Source: JBNPEO01 sp050490315
GTDB taxonomy: Bacteria > Actinomycetota > Actinomycetes > Actinomycetales > Micrococcaceae
Assembly: GCF_050490315.1 (NCBI RefSeq)
Contig: NZ_JBNPEO010000002.1
Span: forward strand, 186,001-250,000
Length of the DNA stretch: 64,000 bases
Direction: 5' to 3'
Shown here: in pieces, positions 1 to 8,651 of the stretch
Numbering within the stretch: the first letter of the stretch is position 1
How the letters are laid out: each line of letters opens with the position of its first letter
Translations under genes and position numbers: made by a program
Notes under the pieces: generated by a model
Database searches by the model: none
Told to the model about the DNA's origin: nothing
The model's input: only the letters and a program-made list of their open reading frames with translations

Positions 1-480
1 GCTGGGGGCGGAGTCTGCGCTAGTGTGCCGGTGCACTGTACGTAAAAGGAGTTCGAGGTGCCCCTCACTCCCCCTCGCAGGCACGGCTCGGGTCTGGACT
101 GAATCACCGCACACTAACGCCACGGTGTCCGAGTGGCGCACCGCCAGGTAACCCACCACGCCCAGCGCCATCACCGCCACGTCTCGCTTGAGTTCCCCGC
201 CGCGAGACAGCGCAGCCATGTTGGTTCCAGTGTCAGTTACCAACAGGACGTTTTGTTTCCGGACTGCAACGTAGCGTTTGATCAGTGGCGAACCGTGGCG
301 TGCCGTGGCTTTCCAATCGATGTCCCGGACTTCGTCGCCGGCAATATAGGCTCGCAGATCGTCAAAGTCTAGGCTCCGGCCCTTAAAGACCGAACCGTAC
401 TCGCCGTCCAGTAATCCCTTGGCCCTGCGGTGCGCGAAGATAAACATCTTCGACTTAACCTTTTGCAGCAGGCTCTCCAT
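1..480 (-). CDS. DUF58 domain-containing protein, N-terminal part
   Basis: The minus frame is open from an ATG at 480 to the window edge, giving the first 160 residues; the C-terminus lies outside. I read a typical DUF58 core: a GEYGSVFKGRSLDFDDLR stretch followed by GDEVRDIDWKATAR, then a hydrophobic VWA-like beta strand (NVLLVTDTG). DUF58 proteins are VWA-like partners of MoxR AAA+ ATPases, thought to help assemble or mature envelope complexes. The moxR stop lies 8 bp upstream, so the two are one operon and probably translationally coupled. Partial but with no internal stop. The family assignment is firm; the cellular client is unknown. Confidence 0.88.
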   Translation of the reverse strand, partial: MESLLQKVKSKMFIFAHRRAKGLLDGEYGSVFKGRSLDFDDLRAYIAGDEVRDIDWKATARHGSPLIKRYVAVRKQNVLLVTDTGTNMAALSRGGELKRDVAVMALGVVGYLAVRHSDTVALVCGDSVQTRAVPARGSEGHLELLLRTVHRHTSADSAPS

Positions 481-488
481 AACAGGGG

Positions 489-1496
489 TTAAGGAATCTG
501 GACGGAGGCCAAAATAGCGTCGATCACCGTCTCCACTGGGACTTGTTCAGCAACCGCCTCGAAGCCCAAGATGATTCGGTGGCGTAGCACTCGGTGGGCC
601 AAGGACTTGATGTCTTCAGGGATCACGTGGTCGCGGCCATGAAGCAACGCCAAGGCCCGTGCTGCCTGGCTAAAGGCGATGCTGGCGCGTGGGCTGGCGC
701 CGAATTCAATGTAGCCAGCCAGTTTGGGATCAATGTATTGCTCAGCATGGCGGGTGACGTAAACAATTCCCACAATGTAGCGAATAATCGCTGGGTCAAT
801 GTAGATCCGCCGCACAATATCTTGGACTTCTTTGATGGCGTCCAAAGATGCTGCTGCAGCTGGTTTCTGCTCTGCCGTGAACACACCTGTATCAATACGC
901 CGGATCACTTCCGCTTCTTCGGCAGGTGTGGGGTAATCCAAGACATCTTTGAGCATAAACCTGTCCATTTGTGCTTCCGGCAGCAGGTAGGTGCCTTCTT
1001 GCTCAATGGGATTCTGCGTGGCCAGCACCAAGAACGGTGAAGGCAAGGGGTAGATTTCACCGCCGATGGAAGTTTGACGCTCTTGCATGGCTTCAAGCAT
1101 GGCGCTTTGGGTTTTCGCGCTGGACCGGTTGATTTCGTCAAGGAGCACAATATTGGCGTGAACCGGGCCTAGCTGGGTGACAAAAATGCCCTTGGCCGCA
1201 TCGTAGATTTGGGTACCAACAATGTCGCTTGGCAACAAGTCTGGAGTGCATTGAATCCTGCGGAACTCTGCGCTGACCGCCTCGGCTACCGTTTGGGCGG
1301 CAGTGGTTTTCGCCAAGCCGGGAACACTCTCCAAAAGAATGTGCCCACCGGTCAGCAAACCCACCAGTAAGGTTTCGCGGAGCCGATTCTGCCCCACCAC
1401 TTTGGCCTCGAAGCTGCGAGAGATGCTTTGCACCACTTGCTGTCCCCGGGCAAGTTCGCTCGCGTCAATGGTGTTGATGGCCGGATTCTGCAGCAC
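489..1496 (-). CDS. MoxR family AAA+ ATPase
   Basis: The 335-residue protein has a Walker A SVPGLAKT at about 57-64, Walker B VLLDEINR at about 117-124, a sensor-1 region VLATQNPIEQEGTY, and the C-terminal lid helices with PRASIAFSQAAR. This is the MoxR subfamily of AAA+ ATPases, which act as chaperone-like remodelling factors together with DUF58/VWA proteins. The start is a GTG at 1496 behind a GAGGGA-like ribosome site. The DUF58 partner follows after 8 bp. Length and motifs are normal for the family. Its specific substrate cannot be told from sequence. Confidence 0.93.
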   Translation of the reverse strand: MLQNPAINTIDASELARGQQVVQSISRSFEAKVVGQNRLRETLLVGLLTGGHILLESVPGLAKTTAAQTVAEAVSAEFRRIQCTPDLLPSDIVGTQIYDAAKGIFVTQLGPVHANIVLLDEINRSSAKTQSAMLEAMQERQTSIGGEIYPLPSPFLVLATQNPIEQEGTYLLPEAQMDRFMLKDVLDYPTPAEEAEVIRRIDTGVFTAEQKPAAAASLDAIKEVQDIVRRIYIDPAIIRYIVGIVYVTRHAEQYIDPKLAGYIEFGASPRASIAFSQAARALALLHGRDHVIPEDIKSLAHRVLRHRIILGFEAVAEQVPVETVIDAILASVQIP

Positions 1497-1627
1497 TCGA
1501 TATTCCCTCGGTAGGCTTCAGTGAATTGCGTAGGTTCGCCATCCTATCCAAGCTAACGCAGCAACCCGCCGCAATGGGCACAGCTACCCATGTGGAAAAC
1601 CCGGGCGAAACGGCCGGGTGTCCGCAC

Positions 1628-2890
1628 CTAGTTTTGGAGCAACAAGCGCTGAGCTTTGGGAGCCAAAACGTGTTCCAACACTAGGCAGGCTGCGCCTACG
1701 GCACCAACGTCTTCGCCCACACCGGAGCTGGCGATCTCAATCTCGTGAATGTCGCGGGTAGCGCTGGAGGTGTTAACCAACTCCGGCAACCGGTCAAGGT
1801 AGTACGGTGCCAAGCGTGACCAGAAGGGGCCGCCAAAAACGGCCCGTTCTACGTCTAAAACATTGGTGATTGCCGAGACCGCCCGGGAAATCAACACGGC
1901 AGACCTATCAATGATGGCTAGCGCCTCATCGTTACCTTCATCGGCCAAGTCTAGGAGGGCAGCGAAACGCTCTTGCAAGCAGGTCCCACTGCCAATGCTC
2001 TCATCCTGACGTGCGTCCGGAACTAGGCCGGCGGCAACTGCAGCAGCCACCATAACCGGGGGAATGCAGGCAACTTTGACGCAACCTCGTAGCCCACAAT
2101 CACATTCGGCGCCTTCCGGGTCCACCATAATGTGGCCCATTTCGCCGGCGTTGCCTGAAATGCCACGCACCACTTCATCTTCGAGAACTATCGAGCAGCC
2201 AATGCCGGTTCCGATGTAAAAGAAAACAAAGCTTCCGGTGCCGGTATCGCCACCAGCCCAGGTTTCGGCCACGGCAGCGCCAGTGACGTCCTTGTCCAAG
2301 ATGGTTTCCATACCGGTGGCCTTGGCCACGGCATCACGCAGAGCTACCCGGTTCCAGCCGTCAAGAAGCGGCGGGTCCACTACCGTTCCCTGATCACGAT
2401 CAATCGGTCCGGGTGCGGAGACGCCCAAGCCAGCGATGCTTTCCGCGTTAACCCCAGAGTCGCTGACAAGTTTGGTGACTGCAGCGGCAAGTGAGTCGAC
2501 GACGGCCCTCGGGCCACCGGCGTCGGGCGTTCCGAAACTCTCCTGTTGAACCACGTTCCCCACCAAATCAAGCAAAACGCAAGTGGTGACGGCCGGATCC
2601 AGGTGGACGCCCACTGCATACATTCCCGCGGGGTTCAGCCGCAGAATAGTGCGTGGTTTACCCGGCCCGTTGCCGTACTTACCAGCCTCCACAATGAGGC
2701 CTTGATCCAGCAAACGACGCGAGATATTGGAGATGGTTTGCGGCGAAAGCCCCACGATCTGAGCGAGTTCAACTCGGCTAAGGCCACTCGTGGAACGGCG
2801 GATGGCGTCCAGAATGACAGTCAGGTTGAAGTCACCCATCTTGGGCAGGTTAGTACCGCGTCGTGGTGCTGGCGGGCGGAGCTCAGACAA
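1628..2890 (-). CDS. ROK family transcriptional regulator
   Basis: A 420-residue two-part protein. Residues 37-62 form a winged helix-turn-helix (GLSRVELAQIVGLSPQTISN), followed by a ROK sugar-kinase-like domain with the phosphate loop FYIGTGIGCS and the ROK zinc motif CDCGLRGC at 263-270. ROK regulators of NagC/Mlc/XylR type bind a sugar or sugar phosphate and control carbohydrate genes. The usual NDAN catalytic stretch is replaced by KDVTGAA, so kinase activity is doubtful and a pure regulator role is likelier. No sugar operon sits beside it, so the target is not evident. It reads toward moxR with a 131-bp gap. Confidence 0.9.
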   Translation of the reverse strand: MSELRPPAPRRGTNLPKMGDFNLTVILDAIRRSTSGLSRVELAQIVGLSPQTISNISRRLLDQGLIVEAGKYGNGPGKPRTILRLNPAGMYAVGVHLDPAVTTCVLLDLVGNVVQQESFGTPDAGGPRAVVDSLAAAVTKLVSDSGVNAESIAGLGVSAPGPIDRDQGTVVDPPLLDGWNRVALRDAVAKATGMETILDKDVTGAAVAETWAGGDTGTGSFVFFYIGTGIGCSIVLEDEVVRGISGNAGEMGHIMVDPEGAECDCGLRGCVKVACIPPVMVAAAVAAGLVPDARQDESIGSGTCLQERFAALLDLADEGNDEALAIIDRSAVLISRAVSAITNVLDVERAVFGGPFWSRLAPYYLDRLPELVNTSSATRDIHEIEIASSGVGEDVGAVGAACLVLEHVLAPKAQRLLLQN

Positions 2891-2980
2891 TGCTTCCCCT
2901 TGAATCCTTGGATTTTGGCTGGTGACTGAATAGTACCGTTATGCATTTGAACTTTGTGGACCAAACCCGGTACATGGCCA

Positions 2981-4165
2981 TCAGTTCTCCTTATGTGAAC
3001 GTTGGCGAGAAACCGTAACCGTAAATTTGTTGTTCCGGCCAACCACTCGTGTGGCGCCTATTTTGCGCTCAAGTTCCTTAACATAGTCCAAATGTGTATT
3101 GAACACAGTCCATAGTTCACCGCCGGGCACCAAAACCTTGGACGAGGCATCGAAGAGCTTGGTGGCTGCACCGGCGTGAACGCTAGCGCCGAGATGAAAA
3201 GGCGGGTTGAGCAAGATCAAATCAGCACTCTGGGGTGGAAAACCCTCCATGGCGTCCGCTTGGATGCATTCAACACGATCAGCCAAATTGTTGGCTTCCA
3301 TGGTGGCTTGGGCTGAGGCAACTGCTGCTGCAGACTGATCCGTGGCAATCACATGAGCCTTCGGCTGCCGCCTCGCAACCATCGCAGCCAGTACACCGGT
3401 GCCACAACCTAAATCGATAATGTGTTGAGCCGGTGCCATTTTGGGGAGAAAATCCACCAAAAAACGCGTTCCGATATCTAGTTTGTTGCCAGCAAATACG
3501 GCGCCATATGCAGCAACGGTCAAATCCAAATCCGAATGATGTTCAGTGAAGGGAAACTGCTTTGTTTCCGGCACTGGCAACGGAGTCTGCGCAATCAAGA
3601 GCCTAGACTTTTGTTGCGCTAATTGGGCTTGCACGGTTTTAAAGTACTTGGCCAAAACTTGGTTCATGGCTGGCGTCATGTGTTTCACCCGGCCACCAGC
3701 AATCAGTATGGCGTCAGGGGCCGCGTAGCGAGCAATCGCGTCCGCTATTTCTTCAAGCTCTGCCAGGCTTCGGGGTAATTGCAACAACACTAGTTTGGCA
3801 TTTTTCAGCAGCTCCTCCCCCAATGCGAGCGAGGTGAAAGTTCCGTTCAACCCTAAGCGTCCAGCATTAAAAGCTAGTGCCTGTTGTCCCGAGGCGAGGT
3901 CTTGTGAGGTCCGTAGACCGGTGTGGCCTGCCGCAGCTAAAGCCAGAGTCAGAGCGCCGTATCGGTCTCCGATGATGGCAATCTTGTTTTCTTCTATGCC
4001 CTCGAGCTCAAAGGCCTTTTTTATGAGCAGCCGGTCCGTGGCGTCATGGGCGTGGAGGTTTTGAGCCTCAACATCGGGGAATCTGCGTAACCGCGAGAAA
4101 ACGTCCTCGATGCTGAGCTGGACCACGTTGTTCCTCCGCCTAAAAGTAAATGCCGTCCCCGCCAT
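2981..4165 (-). CDS. RlmG-like class I SAM-dependent methyltransferase
   Basis: About 394 residues from the ATG at 4165. The open frame continues upstream but would run through a tRNA and its terminator, so the shorter start is preferred. The C-terminal half is a Rossmann methyltransferase with DLGCGTG at 251-257 and NPPF at 320-323, the signature of N2-guanine and similar base methyltransferases. The N-terminal half resembles the duplicated, inactive methyltransferase-like domain of RlmG/RsmC proteins. The likely substrate is a guanine in 23S or 16S rRNA, but which one is inference. A GTG at 4174 is an alternative start. No coupled neighbour is visible. Confidence 0.82.
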   Translation of the reverse strand: MAGTAFTFRRRNNVVQLSIEDVFSRLRRFPDVEAQNLHAHDATDRLLIKKAFELEGIEENKIAIIGDRYGALTLALAAAGHTGLRTSQDLASGQQALAFNAGRLGLNGTFTSLALGEELLKNAKLVLLQLPRSLAELEEIADAIARYAAPDAILIAGGRVKHMTPAMNQVLAKYFKTVQAQLAQQKSRLLIAQTPLPVPETKQFPFTEHHSDLDLTVAAYGAVFAGNKLDIGTRFLVDFLPKMAPAQHIIDLGCGTGVLAAMVARRQPKAHVIATDQSAAAVASAQATMEANNLADRVECIQADAMEGFPPQSADLILLNPPFHLGASVHAGAATKLFDASSKVLVPGGELWTVFNTHLDYVKELERKIGATRVVGRNNKFTVTVSRQRSHKEN

Positions 4166-4215
4166 GGTAGCCACTTGCGGCCTGTAAGCCAGTAGGACAG
4201 GCGTGATGAAAACAG

Positions 4216-4247
4216 AAGTGGCCCTCTCCTGAGGGAGAGGGCCACTT
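4216..4247 (-). terminator. Rho-independent terminator of the tRNA-Ala pair
   Basis: A perfect 14-bp stem (AAGTGGCCCTCTCC and its complement) with a 4-nt loop lies 3 bp past the 3' end of the proximal tRNA-Ala on the minus strand. It is followed on that strand by a short T-rich stretch (CTGTTTTC). It separates the tRNA unit from the methyltransferase gene. Confidence 0.85.
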
Positions 4248-4250
4248 GTT

Positions 4251-4326
4251 TGGTGGAGCTGAGGGGACTCGAACCCCTGACCCCCTGCATGCCATGCAGG
4301 TGCGCTACCAGCTGCGCCACAGCCCC
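4251..4326 (-). tRNA. tRNA-Ala (anticodon GGC), copy 1
   Basis: A complete cloverleaf of 76 nt including the encoded CCA. The acceptor stem GGGGCTG/CAGCTCC holds the G3-U70 wobble that identifies alanine tRNAs. The anticodon loop ATGGCAT on the CCTGC/GCAGG stem gives anticodon GGC, reading GCC/GCU codons. Identical to the copy 65 bp away. Confidence 0.97.
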
Positions 4327-4391
4327 AAAACTTTAGATATTCATTCTCAAAAAACCGCTGAATCCTGCCTCGGCCGAATCCAGCGGTCAAT

Positions 4392-4467
4392 TGGTGGAGC
4401 TGAGGGGACTCGAACCCCTGACCCCCTGCATGCCATGCAGGTGCGCTACCAGCTGCGCCACAGCCCC
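4392..4467 (-). tRNA. tRNA-Ala (anticodon GGC), copy 2
   Basis: A second copy, base-identical over all 76 nt including CCA, with the same G3-U70 pair and GGC anticodon. It is the promoter-proximal copy; the 65-bp spacer to copy 1 holds an imperfect hairpin (CCGCTG...CAGCGG) that may be a processing site. The two are probably cotranscribed as one dimeric precursor. Confidence 0.97.
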
Positions 4468-4534
4468 AACTTGCGATGTTTTTTCCTTGGATTTTCAGTA
4501 GTTTCCTACTGCTTCTCCGCGAAGCAACTCAAAT

Positions 4535-4564
4535 ATCTTAGAACAGCGCTTCCACTAATTCCAA
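4535..4564 (-). promoter_or_regulatory. Candidate promoter for the tRNA-Ala pair
   Basis: On the minus strand a TTGGAA hexamer (4559-4564) is followed after 18 bp by TAAGAT (4535-4540), a fair match to a housekeeping-sigma -35/-10 pair. It lies about 70 bp before the first tRNA-Ala. The transcribed leader would contain two small hairpins (GCTTC/GAAGC and CAGTAG/CTACTG). This is by-eye pattern matching only. Confidence 0.35.
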
Positions 4565-4606
4565 ATCGACATTTACCTGCAAGAAAGGCGAATCTGCGGG
4601 CCTGAG

Positions 4607-5041
4607 CTACGCTTCTGCCTGCTCGGCGTCGGCATTTGCTTCGGCTGGTTCTTCAACGCGGGCCGGTGCTGCAGAAGGGTCCTCACCCAGCTGGAGATCC
4701 ACTACAGGGCAGTCCTTCCAGAGGCGCTCAAGCGCGTAGAAAACACGGTCTTCCTCGTGCTGAACGTGAATCACGATGTCCGCGTAATCCAACAGGACCC
4801 AACGTCCGCCAGAGCGGCCTTCACGCCGAATCGGGCGACGGTCCAGCTTGCTCAGTTCTTCTTCGATGCCATCAACAATGGAGTTGACCTGGCGTTCGTT
4901 GTCAGCCGAGGCAATGAGGAAGATGTCTGTGAGCGCCAATCGTTCGCTCACATCCAGAGCAACAATGTCTTGGGCAATCTTGTCTGCCGCAGCACGGGCT
5001 GCTGTACGGGCGAGGGCTACGGATGCTTCCGTGGCGGTCAT
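4607..5041 (-). CDS. rsfS: Ribosomal silencing factor RsfS
   Basis: 144 residues of the RsfS/Iojap (DUF143) family. The protein binds ribosomal protein L14 (uL14) on the 50S subunit and blocks subunit joining, lowering translation under starvation. The family core is present: ALDVSERLALTDIFLIASADNERQVNSIVDGIEEEL, then GGRWVLLDYADIVIHVQHEEDRVFYALERLW, followed by a divergent acidic C-tail. It is the last gene of the nadD - unknown - rsfS set, 39 bp after the unknown gene, an order usual in actinobacteria. The identification is secure. Confidence 0.95.
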   Translation of the reverse strand: MTATEASVALARTAARAAADKIAQDIVALDVSERLALTDIFLIASADNERQVNSIVDGIEEELSKLDRRPIRREGRSGGRWVLLDYADIVIHVQHEEDRVFYALERLWKDCPVVDLQLGEDPSAAPARVEEPAEANADAEQAEA

Positions 5042-5080
5042 GGTTCTCCTAATGTTTGGTCAAGCTTTGTTGGATCCGGC

Positions 5081-6268
5081 TCAAGAGTTGAGGCCGGTAA
5101 TGAGCATGATGATGCCAGCGACCAGCGTGATAATTCCTACCGCGAATACCGCAAGTTGCATCAAACGGACGCGTTGCGCGTGGGCCAATCCGGCCGTGGC
5201 AGCGTCCAAGGGGTCAAGCCCGTAGGCAGCGCGGGCCGCTACGCGCGGGCTCTGCAGTTCGGCGTCGTTGTGAGGTTCAGCGCCGTCCCTTGCCGGTTCG
5301 TCCACAACCTCACCATTGGCACGGGCTACTGCTTCGGCCCGAGCCAAGATTTCTGAGCGGCCAGATACCGGAGTTCCTGGTTTATCCGTACTTGACGTAT
5401 CGGCTCCACGCTTTGGTGCCGCAGTTCTCGGGAGCAATGCTGGGACCACCGGAACATGTGAGGTGGCCGGCCGTCGAAGCACGGGGTGACCCACACCAGG
5501 GACCTGTACCGTCTCTTGCGGCGCCATCATGGCCAAGTTATTGGTAGCCGTTGGGTCATGGCTGGGCTGAGTACGCTGCTGATGTTCTTCGGCAAGCTTT
5601 TGCTTAGCCCGGGCCCGCCGATTCAAAATGGCGGCGCGCTCTGCCAGAGCAATTTGCTGGGCCAAGATTTCTGGATCCACGGTTTCCGGATCCTGCGGGC
5701 CCAGGTTCTCGAGCGCAGCAAAGTGTTCCTGCGCAGCTTTCTCAAGCTTGCTACGTTCGGCCAGAGCCTCTTCCACGCTCATGTCCGCCGGATTCACAGC
5801 ATCGCCGGGCGCGGGTGCTGGGCTGTCCGCACCCCGAACCGCGGGAGAAACCAGGCCTATCCCAGCGGTAACACCCATCGACGGTGGTTCTACCGTTGGA
5901 GGGTTGGTACCTGCCGTGGCGGCCTGCGCTTTGAGCTGTTGAAGGCGCAGCTGCCGGCGGGTAGGTAGTCCCCCGCTGAGTTGCTCTTCCTTTTCAGCGA
6001 GTTGCTTGATGGTCCGCAAAGCAGCACGGTCTCTCGCCCGAATTTGCGAGGAACGTTCAGCAGGCTTGCGCTCTGGAATTGCATCAACTGGCACATCAGC
6101 CACACGACGGATTCGCCCCGTAGCAACAGAATCTGATTGAGCAGAACTCTGAGAAGTAACCGGGGTCGGCGCATCGCCGGACGGTGTTTCGCCGTCTTGG
6201 ACCTCGGTCTGTGCCCTCGTTGCCCTCAGTTCCCTGCGGCTGCGAAGTGGCTTGTCTTCCTGGTTCAT
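5081..6268 (-). CDS. Uncharacterised tail-anchored, low-complexity protein
   Basis: 395 residues from the ATG at 6268; a TTG one codon earlier is possible. The body is polar, charged and Pro/Ala/Thr-rich with no recognisable enzyme fold. A short basic motif recurs: SRRELR near the N-terminus and TRRQLRLQQL near residue 105, and predicted helices such as ALAERSKLEKAAQEHFAALE occur. The last 25 residues form one transmembrane helix (FAVGIITLVAGIIMLITGL) with almost no residues after it, so the protein would be anchored with its body in the cytoplasm. It lies 7 bp after nadD and 39 bp before rsfS. I recognise the position as usual in Micrococcaceae but know no function. Confidence 0.72.
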   Translation of the reverse strand: MNQEDKPLRSRRELRATRAQTEVQDGETPSGDAPTPVTSQSSAQSDSVATGRIRRVADVPVDAIPERKPAERSSQIRARDRAALRTIKQLAEKEEQLSGGLPTRRQLRLQQLKAQAATAGTNPPTVEPPSMGVTAGIGLVSPAVRGADSPAPAPGDAVNPADMSVEEALAERSKLEKAAQEHFAALENLGPQDPETVDPEILAQQIALAERAAILNRRARAKQKLAEEHQQRTQPSHDPTATNNLAMMAPQETVQVPGVGHPVLRRPATSHVPVVPALLPRTAAPKRGADTSSTDKPGTPVSGRSEILARAEAVARANGEVVDEPARDGAEPHNDAELQSPRVAARAAYGLDPLDAATAGLAHAQRVRLMQLAVFAVGIITLVAGIIMLITGLNS

Positions 6269-6275
6269 CAAAAAC

Positions 6276-6932
6276 TCATTCAGTACTGGCTGTTATTGCT
6301 GTCCGTTCGGCGTTCACCGGATGATTCTCCGTGGTGTTCGCCGCCCCGTATAGATCGTATTTTGCGATGTACTGCACCACACCGTCTGGCACGAGGTACC
6401 AAACTGGGTTTCCTCCAGCCACACGGGCTCTGCAGTCCGTAGAGGAGATGGCCATGGCTGGCACTTCCAACAGGCTGACGTCTTGACGACCAAGGTTATG
6501 GAGTTCGTGTCCGGGCCGTGTGACTCCCACAAAGTGAGCCAAGTTCCACAACTCGTTGACGTCTTTCCAAGACAAAATCTGCGCCATTGCGTCTGCTCCA
6601 GTGATAAAGAACAGGTCCGCGTCTGGCCGTAAACGGGACAAATCCCGCAAAGTGTCAATGGTGTACGTGGGGCCAGGGCGGTCAATGTCCACCCGGCTTA
6701 CCGTAAAACGTGGGTTTGCCGCCGTAGCAATCACCGTCATCAAATAACGGTGCTCGGCTGGACTTACGTCCTTTTTGACCTTTTGCCAAGGCTCACCGGT
6801 AGGAACAAAAACTACCTCGTCCAAGGCAAACTTGGCTGCAACCTCGCTGGCTGCCACCAAGTGACCGTGGTGGATGGGGTCAAAAGTTCCACCCATTACA
6901 CCTAGGCGAAAGCGGCGTTGTTGCTCTACCAC
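6276..6932 (-). CDS. nadD: Nicotinate-nucleotide adenylyltransferase
   Basis: 218 residues. NadD transfers AMP from ATP to nicotinate mononucleotide, making deamido-NAD in the NAD pathway. The N-terminal nucleotidyltransferase signature GVMGGTFDPIHHGHL carries the (H/T)xGH motif, and the C-terminal ISSTDCRARVAGG replaces the usual SSTxIR motif, a modest deviation. The start is a GTG at 6932; GTFDPIHHG follows closely, so no long extension exists. Nine bp downstream of a small membrane protein gene and seven bp before the tail-anchored unknown, so cotranscribed. Confidence 0.94.
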   Translation of the reverse strand: MVEQQRRFRLGVMGGTFDPIHHGHLVAASEVAAKFALDEVVFVPTGEPWQKVKKDVSPAEHRYLMTVIATAANPRFTVSRVDIDRPGPTYTIDTLRDLSRLRPDADLFFITGADAMAQILSWKDVNELWNLAHFVGVTRPGHELHNLGRQDVSLLEVPAMAISSTDCRARVAGGNPVWYLVPDGVVQYIAKYDLYGAANTTENHPVNAERTAITASTE

Positions 6933-6941
6933 TGGGGAAGC

Positions 6942-7178
6942 TCAGTGGCCGTGGTGTTCGTTGTGGTTATTGGGGTGCTGACGGTGCGGATCCTCGGATT
7001 CCTCCACAACATCATGGCGGTTACCCAAGTTCGTGTAGGAGAGGGTCACAAACATCATCACCAGCAGTACTGCGAACATGCAGATTCCAAAAACCCACGG
7101 TTCAGCCAAAAGCGGCGCAGGCTCTTCGTGGGCAACCTCTGCGGCAGCCAGGACGGTAGTGGCAAGCTGAGTCAACAT
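6942..7178 (-). CDS. Small membrane protein with His-rich tail
   Basis: 78 residues from an ATG at 7178 behind GAAGGGG. One transmembrane helix (WVFGICMFAVLLVMMFVTL, about residues 28-46) follows a short N-terminus. The cytosolic or external tail ends HRQHPNNHNEHHGH, with six His in the last 14 residues, suggesting metal binding, though that is inference. Positioned between proA and nadD, 9 bp from nadD. I recognise it as a conserved small protein of Arthrobacter-like genomes without a known role. Confidence 0.75.
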   Translation of the reverse strand: MLTQLATTVLAAAEVAHEEPAPLLAEPWVFGICMFAVLLVMMFVTLSYTNLGNRHDVVEESEDPHRQHPNNHNEHHGH

Positions 7179-7293
7179 TTTGACCCCTTCTGTTCCAAGA
7201 ACTTCATTGGGCGCGCTAGCAACCCGGACACTTCATGCAGTCCACAAGCAGAGTGCGTTCCGCTCAAGAGACGTCTCCCATGTTACCGCGTGC

Positions 7294-8625
7294 TCAGGCG
7301 CGGATTTGGCCCTCACCTTGGACTATCCACTTTGTTGTGGTCAATTCACCCAAACCCATAGGACCACGAGCGTGAAGTTTCTGCGTAGAGATGCCAACTT
7401 CCGCGCCTAAACCAAGTTCACCGCCGTCCGTGAAACGCGTAGACGCGTTAACAATCACGGCTGCCGAGTCGATCTCTGCGATGAATCGTTCAGCGTTGGC
7501 CAGATCGTTGGTCAGAATTGCTTCAGTGTGTCCAGTGGTCCAACGCCGAATGTGATTCAGCGCTTCATCCATGGAATCAACCATTCCCACGGCGAGGTCC
7601 AGATCCATGTATTCGGTGCCCCAATCGTCGTCGTCCGCGGGACTCAAGTCATTCCCCGCAGGCAACAAAGGCATCACGCGTTCGTCCACGTGCAGTCTTA
7701 CACCGGCGGCGCGCAAGGCACGAGCTACGGCGGGGAGGACCGTGGAGTCTTGGTGCACCAGCAGCGTCTCAACCGTGTTGCACACGCTGGGACGCTGAGT
7801 TTTGGCGTTGAGGAGTATCTCCACAGCCATATCCTCGCTAGCCGAGGCATCAATGTAAATATGGACGTTGCCCTCCCCCGTTTCAATCACAGGAACTGCG
7901 GCATTTGTCACCACTGACTGAATGAGTTCGCGGCCACCTCGAGGAATCAACACATCAACCCGGCCCCGGGCCCGCATCAAAACGTCAGCGCCGGCGCGGC
8001 CGTACTGATCCACGGATTGAACAGCATCGGCAGGTAGTCCCACCGAGTCCAAAGCCTCACGCAGCACGGATACCAGCACTTGGTTGGTCTGCGAAGCAGC
8101 GCTACCACCTCGCAGGATCACGGCGTTGCCTGATTTTAGAGCCAAGCCAGCAATATCTACCGTCACGTTAGGACGTGCCTCGTAGATAGCTGCAACTACA
8201 CCTAGGGGAACATTAACCTGACGCAAGCGCAGGCCGTTAGGAAGAGTCTGGCCACGTACCACGTTTCCTACGGGATCGGGCAGACCTGCAAGGTTTTCCA
8301 GGGCCGCAGCCAACGCTTTGATGCGGTCAGTGTTTAGGCTCAAACGGTCCAGCATGGAAGCGGAAATCCCCTTGGCTTTGCCGTTTTCAACGTCTACGGC
8401 GTTAGCTTCCAGGATGGCCGGTGCTGCCTCCACAATGCTGGCTGCAACTGCCCGCAAGCCCTTGTCTTTCCATGCCCGGTTGGCCCGTGCCATACGCCGA
8501 CCAGCCAGCCGTGAACGGTCCGCGATGGCGTGTACCGCTGCCTCCAACTGCACTGGATCCAAAGCGCCGGGCAGCTCAGAGCTATCTTGACGCGATGAAT
8601 CTAGGGAAATGTCAGCAGTTGTCAT
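7294..8625 (-). CDS. proA: Gamma-glutamyl phosphate reductase
   Basis: 443 residues. ProA reduces L-glutamyl-5-phosphate with NADPH to glutamate semialdehyde, the second step of proline synthesis. The aldehyde-dehydrogenase-like fold shows VPLGVVAAIYEARPNVTVD, the cofactor loop VILRGGSAAS, and the catalytic cysteine in QRPSVCNTVETLL. The C-terminal FTDGGELGLGAEVGISTQKLHARGPMGL is typical. It lies 26 bp after proB, and the two enzymes act in sequence on an unstable intermediate. Confidence 0.97.
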   Translation of the reverse strand: MTTADISLDSSRQDSSELPGALDPVQLEAAVHAIADRSRLAGRRMARANRAWKDKGLRAVAASIVEAAPAILEANAVDVENGKAKGISASMLDRLSLNTDRIKALAAALENLAGLPDPVGNVVRGQTLPNGLRLRQVNVPLGVVAAIYEARPNVTVDIAGLALKSGNAVILRGGSAASQTNQVLVSVLREALDSVGLPADAVQSVDQYGRAGADVLMRARGRVDVLIPRGGRELIQSVVTNAAVPVIETGEGNVHIYIDASASEDMAVEILLNAKTQRPSVCNTVETLLVHQDSTVLPAVARALRAAGVRLHVDERVMPLLPAGNDLSPADDDDWGTEYMDLDLAVGMVDSMDEALNHIRRWTTGHTEAILTNDLANAERFIAEIDSAAVIVNASTRFTDGGELGLGAEVGISTQKLHARGPMGLGELTTTKWIVQGEGQIRA

Positions 8626-8651
8626 AACCCAAGTTTAGAACAAAGCGCAGT

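Noticed and set aside
4246..4605. Frame with a repeated peptide GGAEGTRTPDPLHAMQVRYQLRHSP
   Set aside because: The repeat is the translation of the two identical tRNA-Ala genes on the other strand, not a protein.
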